DNA of 64,000 nucleotides from Vibrio astriarenae (GTDB lineage Bacteria > Pseudomonadota > Gammaproteobacteria > Enterobacterales > Vibrionaceae). The notes under the pieces were generated by a model. The model made no database searches and was not told the DNA's origin. It saw only the letters and a program-made list of their open reading frames with translations. This document shows, piece by piece, positions 44,183-52,779 of this stretch. The DNA lies in contig NZ_CP047476.1 of the NCBI RefSeq assembly GCF_010587385.1, positions 682,001 through 746,000 of the forward strand. Direction: 5' to 3'. Every line of letters starts with the position of its first letter. Within the stretch, counting starts at the first letter, position 1. The position numbers and the translations under genes were made by a program.

Positions 44183-46261
44183 TTACAGTTCAATTGTTAC
44201 TGTTTCGCCGTCAACTGTTAGCTCTAGCGTGTTGCCTACAAGCTTGTGAGACACTTCAACTTGCTCGCCTTCGTTCTTGTTTGGAACAAGAAGCGTTAGG
44301 ATGTTGTGCTCTTTCGATGGCTTGAATTCCACTTCAACGTGACGGTGGATTTCAAGATCTTGGTACTCGTATGGGTCAACTTCGCCGAAGCCTTCAACGT
44401 TCTTAACAGATTCAATGTTGTCTGCAGATTCGTTGATGAAGTTCACGTCAAGGTGAGCCACTTCGCCACGGATAGTGAATGACTTATCAGCCACTTCATT
44501 TGCGAATGTTGTGTGCATTAGCCAAGTCATGTCTTTCTCTTCAGAAAGCTCAGCCTTGTCTTGCATTACGAATACTTTACCCTTCACGAACCAGATCTTA
44601 CGTTTGTAAGATTCGATTTCAGGAACGAAGTACTTGTAAGATGCTGTTGCATCACCTTCAACCATCTTGATTTCAGATTCAGTGTCGAAATCAGTGATGT
44701 TGCCGCCCGCTTCAATACAGAAACGATCTTGGTGACCTTCGTAGCCAGTGTTCTTGTTCTCACCGTACTGACCTTTACCACCAAATAGAGGAAGGTTCTT
44801 AGAGAACGTTTGACGACGCCATTTAGTGTGCATGTCAACACCGAAACCACCGTAGTAACCAGTGATTGCTGCTAGAGTCTCACCAAATGCGTGCAGTGTG
44901 AACGCGTTTTGGTCACCGTGTGAGTGAGAGATAGAGCCAAATGGTGAACACTTGAATACCATGTGGATGTGGTTATCACGCTCAGTCATCTTGTTGTGGA
45001 ATGCTGCCCAACCCGTGATTGGGAACACTTTCAACAGTGGATCATTTGACGGTGCTTTCTCTTCTGGTGCATCCCAAAGGATGTTGAAGCGTAGATCGTC
45101 GTAGCCGAAGTCCCACCAACCGAAGTTGTAGAATTTCGTGTGCGCTTCAGTATCACGACCTTTAAGCTGGTTGTAGTACCAAACGTACTCAGGCTTCTGG
45201 TTAACACCTGCGTAGTGCTTGATGTTGTAAGCCAGTTTTAGACCTGGGAAATCACCGATTGAAGACTGGTCACAGAAGCTCGCGCGCTTAGAGTGAACAG
45301 GCATACAGTATAGTGGGAAGTCACCTGTGTTTTCGTAGAATGTCTTGTTGAACATATCTACGCCACAGTATGCTTTCAATAGGTCGAATGCTTCACCTAG
45401 GAACGCAGTTTGCGTGTTCCAGTAGTCAGGACCTTCAGCCCAACCGCCGTCTTCACCGCCCCATGGTGGGTAGTGTACTGCGTAGTACTCTAGTGCGTAT
45501 GCGATGTACTCGCCTGCTTTCGGGTGATCGTGGTAAAGCGCGATACACGTTGGAATGATAGCAGAAGAGATAGAACGAACACCGTGGCTGTTTAGTGGGT
45601 TGTTCAGTAGATCAACCGTCACGCGTAGGTGGTGCATGATTTCGTCTAGACGCTCGATTAGTGCGTCTTGAACTTGCTGACGCTCTTCATCAGTGAAGTA
45701 AGCGTGCAGCCAGTCATAACCCCAAGCCATTGCAGCGATAACACGGAATGCAGCTTCATCGTTGTAGCCGCGTGAAGTTACGCCTTCTGGATCGTAAGTC
45801 GATAGTTTTAGAGTCCAAGCTTTTGCTTTTGCAATGAGCTCTTCGTCTTCTTTCACGATACCTGCAATTGCAAGGTTACGTGTAGCGTTAAGAGCCATTT
45901 GGCAATCAACGTACATTTGACGCCAGTAAGGACGCCATAGAGAAGCTTTACCTACCGTCTCTTCAGGGTAAGGTTGAGGCTCTTCAAACGGAGCAGTCTC
46001 AAGGAACTTAACTGTTGAGTTGTTGTAGAAGTCATCGAACATGCAGTGAGATTCATCTGCGCGTACCGCTGCTTTAAACGCTTCTAGATCCGCAGACTGA
46101 ACAAGAAGACGCGGACGCGCTTCGCTCAAGTTGTCTAGGAAAGAAAGGTCAAAGTCACGCTTTTGTACTTCGATTGGGAGTAGGTCTACAAGGTTACCCG
46201 CTGAAGTATCGTTCTCCAGCTTCATCTTCCTGATCGCATCAAGAGATTTTTGGTTGCTCAT
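44183..46261 (-). CDS. Heparinase II/III-fold polysaccharide lyase, predicted oligo-alginate lyase (PL15-like)
   Basis: 692 residues, no signal peptide, so probably cytoplasmic. The N-terminal two thirds is an (alpha/alpha) toroid: RPRLLVQSADLEAFKAAV, GYNDEAAFRVIAAMAWGYDWLHAYFTDEERQ, NNPLNSHGVRSISSAI (Asn-His pair expected in the active site) and GGEDGGWAEGPDYWN; the C-terminal third is an antiparallel beta-sandwich with FGSISHSHGDQNAFTLHAFGE (metal-linked His). This matches exolytic oligo-alginate lyases of families PL15/PL17 better than heparinases. It would release unsaturated uronate from short alginate chains. Codon use looks strongly biased, as in abundant proteins. Confidence 0.68.
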   Translation of the reverse strand: MSNQKSLDAIRKMKLENDTSAGNLVDLLPIEVQKRDFDLSFLDNLSEARPRLLVQSADLEAFKAAVRADESHCMFDDFYNNSTVKFLETAPFEEPQPYPEETVGKASLWRPYWRQMYVDCQMALNATRNLAIAGIVKEDEELIAKAKAWTLKLSTYDPEGVTSRGYNDEAAFRVIAAMAWGYDWLHAYFTDEERQQVQDALIERLDEIMHHLRVTVDLLNNPLNSHGVRSISSAIIPTCIALYHDHPKAGEYIAYALEYYAVHYPPWGGEDGGWAEGPDYWNTQTAFLGEAFDLLKAYCGVDMFNKTFYENTGDFPLYCMPVHSKRASFCDQSSIGDFPGLKLAYNIKHYAGVNQKPEYVWYYNQLKGRDTEAHTKFYNFGWWDFGYDDLRFNILWDAPEEKAPSNDPLLKVFPITGWAAFHNKMTERDNHIHMVFKCSPFGSISHSHGDQNAFTLHAFGETLAAITGYYGGFGVDMHTKWRRQTFSKNLPLFGGKGQYGENKNTGYEGHQDRFCIEAGGNITDFDTESEIKMVEGDATASYKYFVPEIESYKRKIWFVKGKVFVMQDKAELSEEKDMTWLMHTTFANEVADKSFTIRGEVAHLDVNFINESADNIESVKNVEGFGEVDPYEYQDLEIHRHVEVEFKPSKEHNILTLLVPNKNEGEQVEVSHKLVGNTLELTVDGETVTIEL

Positions 46262-46317
46262 GCTAACTCTCTTATTTCAATATTGAGTGAAAGGATATGG
46301 GACACAATATACGTCTT

Positions 46318-46330
46318 ATTGTAATACAAT
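46318..46330. promoter_or_regulatory. Perfect palindrome ATTGTA-A-TACAAT, GntR/FadR-like operator
   Basis: The 13-base palindrome ends 57 bases before the lyase start. Its core TTGTAATACAA matches the FadR-subfamily GntR pattern TnGTnnnACnA. GntR regulators of this subfamily are known to control alginate and uronate genes. Confidence 0.5.
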
Positions 46331-46373
46331 AAAATAACTTTCGTCACAAAAGTGTATTTTTTGCCTTTTTTCG

Positions 46374-46385
46374 TGACCTAGGTCA
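46374..46385. promoter_or_regulatory. Perfect 12-base palindrome TGACCTAGGTCA
   Basis: A complete two-fold symmetric site 113 bases upstream of the lyase start. The binding protein is unknown. Confidence 0.45.
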
Positions 46386-46727
46386 GGTGTTTGCGAAGAT
46401 CGCTGACACAATCGACGCTGCCGAACCATTGGCAAGCCCCTAAATTGTTACAAACATTCACAAAACCTATAGGCACGTATACTTATCGTATGAGGATAAG
46501 AATAGTAGAGAGTACAAAAAAACGACGAGCTCATGCCACAGCATCATCGTTCAGCTGACTCTGTTTTGTAGATTGACGCTTCAAGCTCTGAGTAGTGACT
46601 TAGTGAAACATAAGTTTACATACCACTACTACAGACAAAGCTTATTGAATGTCGTAAAAAGATAAGCCACTTGGAACTAATGAGCGTAAGCTTGGTCCAC
46701 TATAGTTCTTTATAACGAGAAATTAGC

Positions 46728-47063
46728 ATGAACCAGTTACATAAACCGATAGATAACCTTTTAGCAAGCGTTTCGAGCGAAGAGCGTGGTGCGTTGAGCT
46801 TGCGAGACCTGCTAGATGCAGAATCGAAATATCTGAAATCCATAGAGCGTTATCTTAATCACTCTTTCCCGCAATCTGAAGTGGCCTACAAGGCCCACAG
46901 TATAGACCGCAATAAGAAAGTGCTCATCAAGCTAATATCAAGCATCGATGACAAGGTTACTTTTGGCAAAAAAAGAGTACCCGAGGCGATGATTCAGATC
47001 GCTTCTCAGGGAAATGAGCACGATATAAAGGCGCTCGAGCAGCACCTAGCGTTGGCCAGTTGA
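46728..47063 (+). CDS. Hypothetical protein (111 aa)
   Basis: A soluble, charged, mostly helical protein with no signal or membrane segment: SLRDLLDAESKYLKSIERYLNHSF and AYKAHSIDRNKKVLIKLISSIDDKVTFGKKRVPEAM. I do not recognise the family. It precedes the AraC gene by 132 bases on the same strand. AACGAGAAATTAGC before the ATG offers a weak ribosome site. Confidence 0.6.
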   Translation: MNQLHKPIDNLLASVSSEERGALSLRDLLDAESKYLKSIERYLNHSFPQSEVAYKAHSIDRNKKVLIKLISSIDDKVTFGKKRVPEAMIQIASQGNEHDIKALEQHLALAS

Positions 47064-47195
47064 TCTCTTAACCAAATCACAAACAATCGGTATAACTAAA
47101 ACAAATATCTGCCATAAAAACGAGTCATTTCAAGTAATATCTAAAAACCATTACCTTTATCTCAACACCTAACCATTCCGTGTGAGATCGAGACT

Positions 47196-48182
47196 ATGTT
47201 CCCTGTTGTAACCAGCCATTATGCAACTTCAATTCTAGAACATCTGAACACTCAAGGTATTGATACACAACTAGTCATTTCGAGATCTGGATTACCTACT
47301 GAACTCAACGAAAGTGGTGCCTCTTTTCTGCCGCTAAGTACCGTCGAAAACCTGATTAGTGAAACCTTTAAGGTCAAAGGGTACGCACTGGCTAATCGTA
47401 TTATCCAGTCGGTTATTCGAACACATATCGTCCCACAACTCTTACAGGACTGCCCAACGGGATCGAAGGTTGGAGAAGCGATTGATCTGGCCCTGAGTAA
47501 TATACAAACTCAGGTCCCTAACGCTCAAGTATCGCTTAGTCTCACCCCCACAGGGGTCAGTTTTTCCCGCTTTAGCCCTTTCATGCCAAATGAAAGCTAC
47601 AAGTGCGCCGAGGTATTCTCGTTATGGGTAATGATAGAACTTATCAGAGCGACCACTGGTGATCGGTTGTGGTTTCCACAACTTGCGAGGGTTCAATCAG
47701 AAACTGACAATGGCATTTATGCTTGCTTTGATTCTAGTATTCAGTTTTTTCATAGCCAACCACACTCGGGCATTTGGTTTGATATTGAAATTCTGAATCG
47801 AACATGTCGCTTCAATGCGATGGGTGTCAACGACAAGCGAAAAGTTGAGAATGAGATAAGCGGCGGAAACATCGGTCAAATATTTAGTGCACTAAGACCC
47901 TACGTATTGGACCTCGACTTTAACCTAGACAAAGCATCACTTGTTTCAAGCGTGAGCAAACGAACTCTGCAACGCCGATTAAAACAGCATGGCCTAACTT
48001 TCCGTAATTTACGTGACAACCTCATTGCCGATATTGCACTTGAACAGCTTGAAACAGGACTGTCTGTATCAAGCGTGGCGGTAAATTTGGGCTATGCGAG
48101 TATTTCTCAATTTTCTCGTGCGTTTAAACGCATCACCGGGATTACACCCTCTAAGGTTTCAGCTAAAGCCATCATAAAGTAG
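47196..48182 (+). CDS. AraC family transcriptional regulator
   Basis: 328 residues. C-terminal double HTH from about residue 240: LVSSVSKRTLQRRLKQHGLTFRNLRDNLIADIALEQLETGLSVSSVAVNLGYASISQFSRAFKRITGITPSK. The N-terminal 200 residues fit the Arabinose_bd-like (PF12625) region of OruR/ArgR-type AraC proteins rather than a cupin. It overlaps the oppositely oriented pldA gene by 24 bases at the 3' end. Target genes are unknown. Confidence 0.88.
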   Translation: MFPVVTSHYATSILEHLNTQGIDTQLVISRSGLPTELNESGASFLPLSTVENLISETFKVKGYALANRIIQSVIRTHIVPQLLQDCPTGSKVGEAIDLALSNIQTQVPNAQVSLSLTPTGVSFSRFSPFMPNESYKCAEVFSLWVMIELIRATTGDRLWFPQLARVQSETDNGIYACFDSSIQFFHSQPHSGIWFDIEILNRTCRFNAMGVNDKRKVENEISGGNIGQIFSALRPYVLDLDFNLDKASLVSSVSKRTLQRRLKQHGLTFRNLRDNLIADIALEQLETGLSVSSVAVNLGYASISQFSRAFKRITGITPSKVSAKAIIK

Positions 48183-49100
48183 CACACCTAAACTAAAGCG
48201 ATTCACCTTGTGGTCAAAATCAATCAAGCTCTCACCATAACCATAATAGTACTGAGCATATAGTTTGATTGACTTATAAATCGGGTAAGCCATATTGAGC
48301 TCGACGGCCCCCTTGTTGTTGCTCGTTAAGTTATTGCGCAGTAGCAGGCTATAAAAGGCACCATCATCTCGATACCCGAGCACAATCTCACCATACCCCA
48401 TGTAATCTTGGATGTTTGGGTTGTCGTCCTTATCATCGGGATCGGGCACTCGGTACCAAGGCTTGAGCGAAATAATATAATTATCCCTAGCGAACATCAG
48501 GTTCGCATAGAGTCGGTTCCAACTGCGGGAGAGCTCTTTATCCTCACCATTAGAGTGATGGATAAAAGCATAATCCGTTTGAACCAAATCGAAACCAAAG
48601 ACCGATATATCGGGATAGGTACTTAATATCAGCTCGGGACTGTAATTGGTTTCTCTAAATGGTGCTGAGTGTGTCCCATTATACAATTGCCACCAAGAAG
48701 TCTGTGTGTAACCAAACCACAAATCCCAATCTCGATAGAGATCCTTCCACAGTTTCAGCTTGCCACTAATTTGAAATTTTACTTCTACGCGGTCGAGTTC
48801 AGATCCTGGTTTCGTTTTTTGCCAATAGTCTTGGTTAGGCTTTTGGTTGTAGGAGAGAGGTAAAACATAATTGGCACGATGTGGGGTCAGTTTAAAAATG
48901 TCTCGTGTGTTCCCGTAATCGACGATCTGGCGCATCGTCATACTGTCTAGTTCTTTAGGTTTCGAATTTGTTTGTTGTGGAGGTTCAAATTGCGCGTCAT
49001 AACACGCCAGTCTATCCTCATCTGAGGTTATCATTCGACAATGCTCATTGGAAAGCGCCGTGACTGGCAACAGTAAAATCGACCACCCCAATATTCTCAT
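48159..49100 (-). CDS. pldA: Outer-membrane phospholipase A
   Basis: Start chosen at MRILGWSILLLPVTALSNE (313 aa), which gives a normal signal peptide; the ORF extends nine codons further upstream. The OMPLA active site is unmistakable: FIHHSNGEDKELSRSWNRLYANL, near residue 180, with the catalytic His and Ser (HHSNG) and the Asn of SRSWNR; calcium-binding loops follow. A 12-strand beta-barrel is expected. The enzyme is dormant until the outer membrane is disturbed, when it removes phospholipids from the outer leaflet. An N-terminal stretch with two cysteines (HCRMITSDEDRLACYD) is as in gammaproteobacterial homologues. Confidence 0.92.
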   Translation of the reverse strand: MRILGWSILLLPVTALSNEHCRMITSDEDRLACYDAQFEPPQQTNSKPKELDSMTMRQIVDYGNTRDIFKLTPHRANYVLPLSYNQKPNQDYWQKTKPGSELDRVEVKFQISGKLKLWKDLYRDWDLWFGYTQTSWWQLYNGTHSAPFRETNYSPELILSTYPDISVFGFDLVQTDYAFIHHSNGEDKELSRSWNRLYANLMFARDNYIISLKPWYRVPDPDDKDDNPNIQDYMGYGEIVLGYRDDGAFYSLLLRNNLTSNNKGAVELNMAYPIYKSIKLYAQYYYGYGESLIDFDHKVNRFSLGVLLYDGFS

Positions 49101-49375
49101 GCACGCGTTCCTTTTATCAGTCAGCACTCATTTTCAGCGCCGATAGGTCAACAAGTCATTTGTAGTCAGTGAGTTATTTACTAGATCATCTAATGTAAGG
49201 GTGGGAAACATCCGCACATAATTCAAGAAAAAGTGCGATTATTTGCAGACTAGTACGGTTGGATTTGATGAAAAAGCAGAGAAAACTGTAATGTGAGGCC
49301 TAGATGAAAACTGGGTGTAGAAGCCCAAAGCCTAACGAGCGGTACGACTCTCACCGCCCCTAGGTGGTGATAGGA

Positions 49376-49756
49376 TTAACCTGAACAAATAATGCCATAC
49401 TCCTTCGCGTCAACTAAGAGGCCCGGCTCACCCATTTCATTGGTGCAAGCATAGCGTGATTGAGTGATATCGCTGCGATAACTTAGACACTGATGTCCAT
49501 ACTCCTTCGCATCGACCTTCTGGCCAAGTTCACCGGCAGAGGTCATACATTGCTCATAACCGTGATTTAGTCCTACACCATACTCTGAGCAAACTATGCC
49601 ATACTGTTTCGCATCGACCACTTTCCCTGCACTACCATTTGCTGCTGTGCAAAATCCAGTAACCTGTTCTAACGAACTTACTTCCGAGTAATTAGCGCTC
49701 GCCTGGCCACTAATACCCAGCGCACTGCCGACCAAAATCCAAGTAACAACTCTCAT
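49376..49756 (-). CDS. Secreted protein with three cysteine-flanked VDAK repeats
   Basis: 126 residues: signal peptide (to about QASA, residue 21), then three imperfect repeats of 30-40 residues following C-x(6-8)-G-x(2)-VDAK-[EQ]YG-x(2)-C. Examples are VVDAKQYGIVCSEYG, KVDAKEYGHQCLSY and LVDAKEYGIICSG. Six cysteines, two per repeat, predict one disulphide each. I do not recognise the family. It stands alone on the minus strand; the upstream gene (TPR protein) is 260 bases away. Binding or structural role is possible. Confidence 0.7.
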   Translation of the reverse strand: MRVVTWILVGSALGISGQASANYSEVSSLEQVTGFCTAANGSAGKVVDAKQYGIVCSEYGVGLNHGYEQCMTSAGELGQKVDAKEYGHQCLSYRSDITQSRYACTNEMGEPGLLVDAKEYGIICSG

Positions 49757-50018
49757 AACTTCTCTCCTCGTTATTTCAAATAGCGAGCCAGCTATAAATG
49801 ATTAACAAGCTCTACCAAAAAACCAAAGTTGTCCCATCAGGGACTGAATGGTTCTACGAGAAGAGACCGTGGAACTCGTGTTTTAATTATGAGACATTAT
49901 CGTCAATGTAAGTCTTCCTTTTGTTTTCTGAGTTTCACAACTCATGCTAAGTAAGCACACTTTTATCTGCATAGCCCCACTATAACTAAGTCACGAAAAG
50001 ATTACGACCCGAAGGAAG

Positions 50019-50513
50019 CTAATCAATAGCGGGAGAAACCCCGAAAAATTGTTCCGGACTTTTTTCTTTTCTGTTGTTTATAACAAATTTAAGTTCTTCA
50101 GCTAGAGGCGATTTCATCGCAATCAAAGCTTCAAGGTCATTGCTAGCTAAATCAACTCTTTCCATCTGGACATGAAGCACACCTCGGTACATATAGGGCT
50201 CGGGAAGTTGTGGAGAAAGCTCAATTGCCTTGTTGTAGTGAAACAAAGCCTGGAAGTAGTTGTCATTACCTTGTTTTCGTAGAGTATATGCAAGGTTATT
50301 GTGCGCCTCGGCCCAATCTTCATCTCGTTTCAGGGCACTACGGAACTTGCTTTCTGCTCGAGCAAAGTCTCGATCTAGCATATATTCAACACCGTCGTTA
50401 TACAGTCGTTCTGCTCTTGATAGAGAGCTAGAACTTCCGCTACTCGACCCTGACCCAGCTGACAGTGCAACACCAGAAAATATCAAACAGACTATGGATA
50501 GTAACTTTCTCAT
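50019..50513 (-). CDS. Periplasmic TPR protein
   Basis: Start chosen at MRKLLSIVCLIFSGVALSAG (164 aa), preceded by GGAAAGAGAG; the longer frame adds seven residues. After the signal peptide there is a serine/glycine stretch (GSGSSSGSSSSLS) and three TPR units (RLYNDGVEYMLDRDFARAESKFRSALKRDEDWAEAHNNLAYTLRKQGNDNYFQALFHYNKAIELSPQLPEPYMYRGVLHVQ). It probably serves protein contacts in the periplasm. Nothing nearby suggests the partner. Confidence 0.8.
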   Translation of the reverse strand: MRKLLSIVCLIFSGVALSAGSGSSSGSSSSLSRAERLYNDGVEYMLDRDFARAESKFRSALKRDEDWAEAHNNLAYTLRKQGNDNYFQALFHYNKAIELSPQLPEPYMYRGVLHVQMERVDLASNDLEALIAMKSPLAEELKFVINNRKEKSPEQFFGVSPAID

Positions 50514-50827
50514 CTCTCTTTCCACCTCAGGCAATTAAAGTTGAAAATAGCTACGAGTATTAATGCGTAAAGTTCATACCACCTATTACAAGCAGTTCTT
50601 TATGTTTTGAGAGCACAAGCCTTCCGCACCTGAGAGGCTTTGTTGCCGAATTCAACGAAAGAGCGGACGCTAGTTAAATAGTTCGTATTTTAAACCACAT
50701 ACTGCATTTCGGGCATACCTATCCCAGTTAGCTTATTGAGTGCTTTAATCATGGCGTAGGTCTCAATTTCCTTTGAGTATTAGGTTTTCTTCCTAAGGTG
50801 AATCTGCTGTTTTATAACTCGATCCTA

Positions 50828-50844
50828 ACGTTATATTATAACGT
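50828..50844. promoter_or_regulatory. 17-base perfect palindrome ACGTTATATTATAACGT
   Basis: Symmetric around 50836. It lies 315 bases upstream of the TPR gene start and could be an operator of a TetR/GntR-type regulator, or part of an unseen RNA. Confidence 0.4.
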
Positions 50845-51039
50845 AACAAGTCATACTCTATTATTTAAGCCAACAGACGTTATCCCACAATTAAACGTAG
50901 TAACATGATGAAAGATCTGCAAGGTTCGATTATCAGCCATTTGACGACAATCATAACTTCGTAACACCTCGACAGTAAGCTATTAAAATCAATAATTTAT
51001 ATTTACTTCAGCATTTCTGTACTTACGTTAACTAGAGGC

Positions 51040-51066
51040 AAAAAAAAGCAGGCTAATAAGCCTACT
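51040..51066 (-). terminator. Terminator of the bioMNY-msrA operon
   Basis: AGCAGGCT (51047-51054) pairs with AGCCTACT (51059-51066, one G-T wobble); seven or more T follow on the minus strand (51047-51041). It is 42 bases past the msrA stop. Confidence 0.88.
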
Positions 51067-51107
51067 TCGTATCCATTATATTTTAAATATAAACCGTATT
51101 ACTCTTA

Positions 51108-51605
51108 TCACTTATATTTGTGCAACAAATCTAGCGGTATGTGGCAATAATCTCCAGGATGTAAAGTCAATCGATCTTGATGCTCTTCGTCGCTTTTAAC
51201 ATAATTAACGAGGGGTAAAACCTCAACTGCAATACGTTCAGCATCCTCTCTAGACATGATGTAATCTCTTGCCAACTGAAGATGACCAGAATCTAAGCTA
51301 TAGATGCCCGTCCGATACTTTTCACCGATGTCCTCCCCTTGCTGGTTAACACTGTAAGGGTCGATGATTTCAAACAAGTAATCTAGTAGCCTCTTTAAAG
51401 AGACCTCTGAACTGTCAAACTGTGTACGCACACACTCAGCATAACCATCATACTCACCACTAGTGATATTTGAGGTGCCATTCGCGCGTCCAGCTTGCGT
51501 GTGAACCACACCTGGCAAATGTCGCAAATACTCTTGTACCCCCCAAAGGCAACCGCCAGCAAGATACACCTCTTGTAGGTTGGTCTTTTTCTCTTCGATT
51601 GTCAT
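51108..51605 (-). CDS. msrA: Peptide-methionine (S)-S-oxide reductase
   Basis: Start chosen at MTIEEKKTNLQEVYLAGG (165 aa), four bases after bioY; the longer frame overlaps that gene. The active-site motif reads GGCLWGVQEYLRHLPGV, with the catalytic cysteine and Trp but Leu in place of the usual Phe of GCFWG. Later segments SGEYDGYAECVRTQFD, VNQQGEDIGEKYRTGIY and DYCHIP match the MsrA family. There is no C-terminal pair of resolving cysteines, so recycling may use C69 or thioredoxin differently. It repairs oxidised methionine. Its place behind a biotin transporter is unusual. Confidence 0.85.
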   Translation of the reverse strand: MTIEEKKTNLQEVYLAGGCLWGVQEYLRHLPGVVHTQAGRANGTSNITSGEYDGYAECVRTQFDSSEVSLKRLLDYLFEIIDPYSVNQQGEDIGEKYRTGIYSLDSGHLQLARDYIMSREDAERIAVEVLPLVNYVKSDEEHQDRLTLHPGDYCHIPLDLLHKYK

Positions 51606-51609
51606 ACGA

Positions 51610-52158
51610 CTATTCTGCTCTAGAAAGAACACTTGCAGGACGAGCTTTAGCAATCGCTGACGTTAATAACCCCGCAATGACTGCTTTAGCGATGTCACCC
51701 GGAATAAACGCCACCATAAGGGCTGCAGACTCGAGTAAGGTTTTTTCCAAAACAACCGCCATACCGATTATGCCGAAAATATACATCACGATGATCCCGC
51801 CGATAATGGAAGCGATCGTCGCCACCATTGCGAGCGAGCTGTGTCGCCACTTCTCAACTATCAAGCCCGTGACAAATGCCGCGACTGGCCAACCAATCAG
51901 GAAACCGCCTGTCACTGAGACAAACATGCCTAGTCCACCCATACCACCAGCAAGCAATGGGAAGCCAAGCGCAACCAGTAAGAGAAATAGCAGAACTGCT
52001 AAACTGCCTCGTCTGGCACCCAGCACCGTACCAGCTAGCATAATTCCGAGGCCTTGAGCCGTGATCGGAACACCAAATCCAAGAGTAAATCGCGGCATCA
52101 AACCCAGCGCAGCAATAAAGGCAGCAAACAGCGCGATATAAACAACATTTTTTTCCAT
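51610..52158 (-). CDS. bioY: Biotin ECF transporter substrate-binding protein BioY
   Basis: 182 residues with six membrane helices. Typical BioY segments: VYIALFAAFIAALGLMPRFTLGFGVPITAQGLGIMLAGTVLGARRGSLAVLLFLLLVALGFPLLAGGMGGLGMFVSVTGGFLIGWPVAAFVTG. It begins 6 bases after bioN and is followed by msrA. BioY captures biotin; BioM and BioN supply energy coupling. Confidence 0.92.
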   Translation of the reverse strand: MEKNVVYIALFAAFIAALGLMPRFTLGFGVPITAQGLGIMLAGTVLGARRGSLAVLLFLLLVALGFPLLAGGMGGLGMFVSVTGGFLIGWPVAAFVTGLIVEKWRHSSLAMVATIASIIGGIIVMYIFGIIGMAVVLEKTLLESAALMVAFIPGDIAKAVIAGLLTSAIAKARPASVLSRAE

Positions 52159-52164
52159 AATATC

Positions 52165-52779
52165 TTAATCTTCTTCCAATTGAGTTAAGCCACCGCGCGC
52201 GCGCAGTGCTTCTGCGACATGATCGGCATCATCGAGTGTGGTTAATGTAAAAGGCAATATCACTCGCCAACTAAACTTTCCGTTTGAACGCGCGCGCCAA
52301 GCTTGCGCTAACAATCGTCCTTTCACCACCAAGGTCGGCGTTATTCTTATCACCAAAGCCATGGCTAGCTCGAGCGCTCGAGTATTTAGGCCGACCTTAC
52401 GTAATGGTTTGGTGAGAAAATGTACCACTTCGAGCATATCTGATAAACGGGTCGTCATAGTAACCAAGTTTGCCAATGCAACTGCGCTTACCAGACGGAA
52501 AGCAATGATAGTACCTTGTTCCAACTCACCGCCCCAGCCATGCCACAGCAGCAATAAAACAACAAACGGCCAGATCATTTTCAGATGGCGTAATCCATTA
52601 ATAAAAAAGAGTTTACCGGGCAGTAAATACAGAGAAATTACGATGGCTAAAAAGAGCCCTTGAAGCAACAAGCTTTTAGTGAAAAACAGCCCTAGCGTTG
52701 TCAGGCATAATGCCGCCAACTTAAAGCCTGCATTCCAGTGATGTGCACGAGTTTCAATCGGCGAGCTGAGAGATATCAT
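52165..52779 (-). CDS. bioN: Biotin ECF transporter transmembrane coupling protein BioN
   Basis: Start chosen at MISLSSPIETRAHHW (204 aa), with AGGTG six bases upstream; earlier GTG/ATG codons exist. EcfT-type features are KLFFINGLRHLKMIWPF, SDMLEVVHFLTKPLRKVGLNTRALELAMALVIRITPTLVVKGRLLAQAWRARS: the last part carries the Ala-Arg-Ala/Ser helix that touches the ATPase. Overlaps bioM by 26 bases. Confidence 0.88.
   Translation of the reverse strand: MISLSSPIETRAHHWNAGFKLAALCLTTLGLFFTKSLLLQGLFLAIVISLYLLPGKLFFINGLRHLKMIWPFVVLLLLWHGWGGELEQGTIIAFRLVSAVALANLVTMTTRLSDMLEVVHFLTKPLRKVGLNTRALELAMALVIRITPTLVVKGRLLAQAWRARSNGKFSWRVILPFTLTTLDDADHVAEALRARGGLTQLEED

Larger units (their letters stand above)
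46262..46727. other. 466-base intergenic region upstream of the lyase gene
   Basis: The gap lies between the divergent lyase and 111-residue genes. It holds two perfect palindromes (46318-46330 and 46374-46385), described separately, and a T/A-rich stretch at 46350-46370. No small ORF or RNA gene is apparent. Confidence 0.6.
50514..51107. other. 594-base stretch without a protein gene
   Basis: Contains the minus-strand msrA terminator at 51040-51066 and a 17-base perfect palindrome at 50828-50844. The rest is AT-rich and I see no convincing ORF or RNA gene. Confidence 0.6.
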
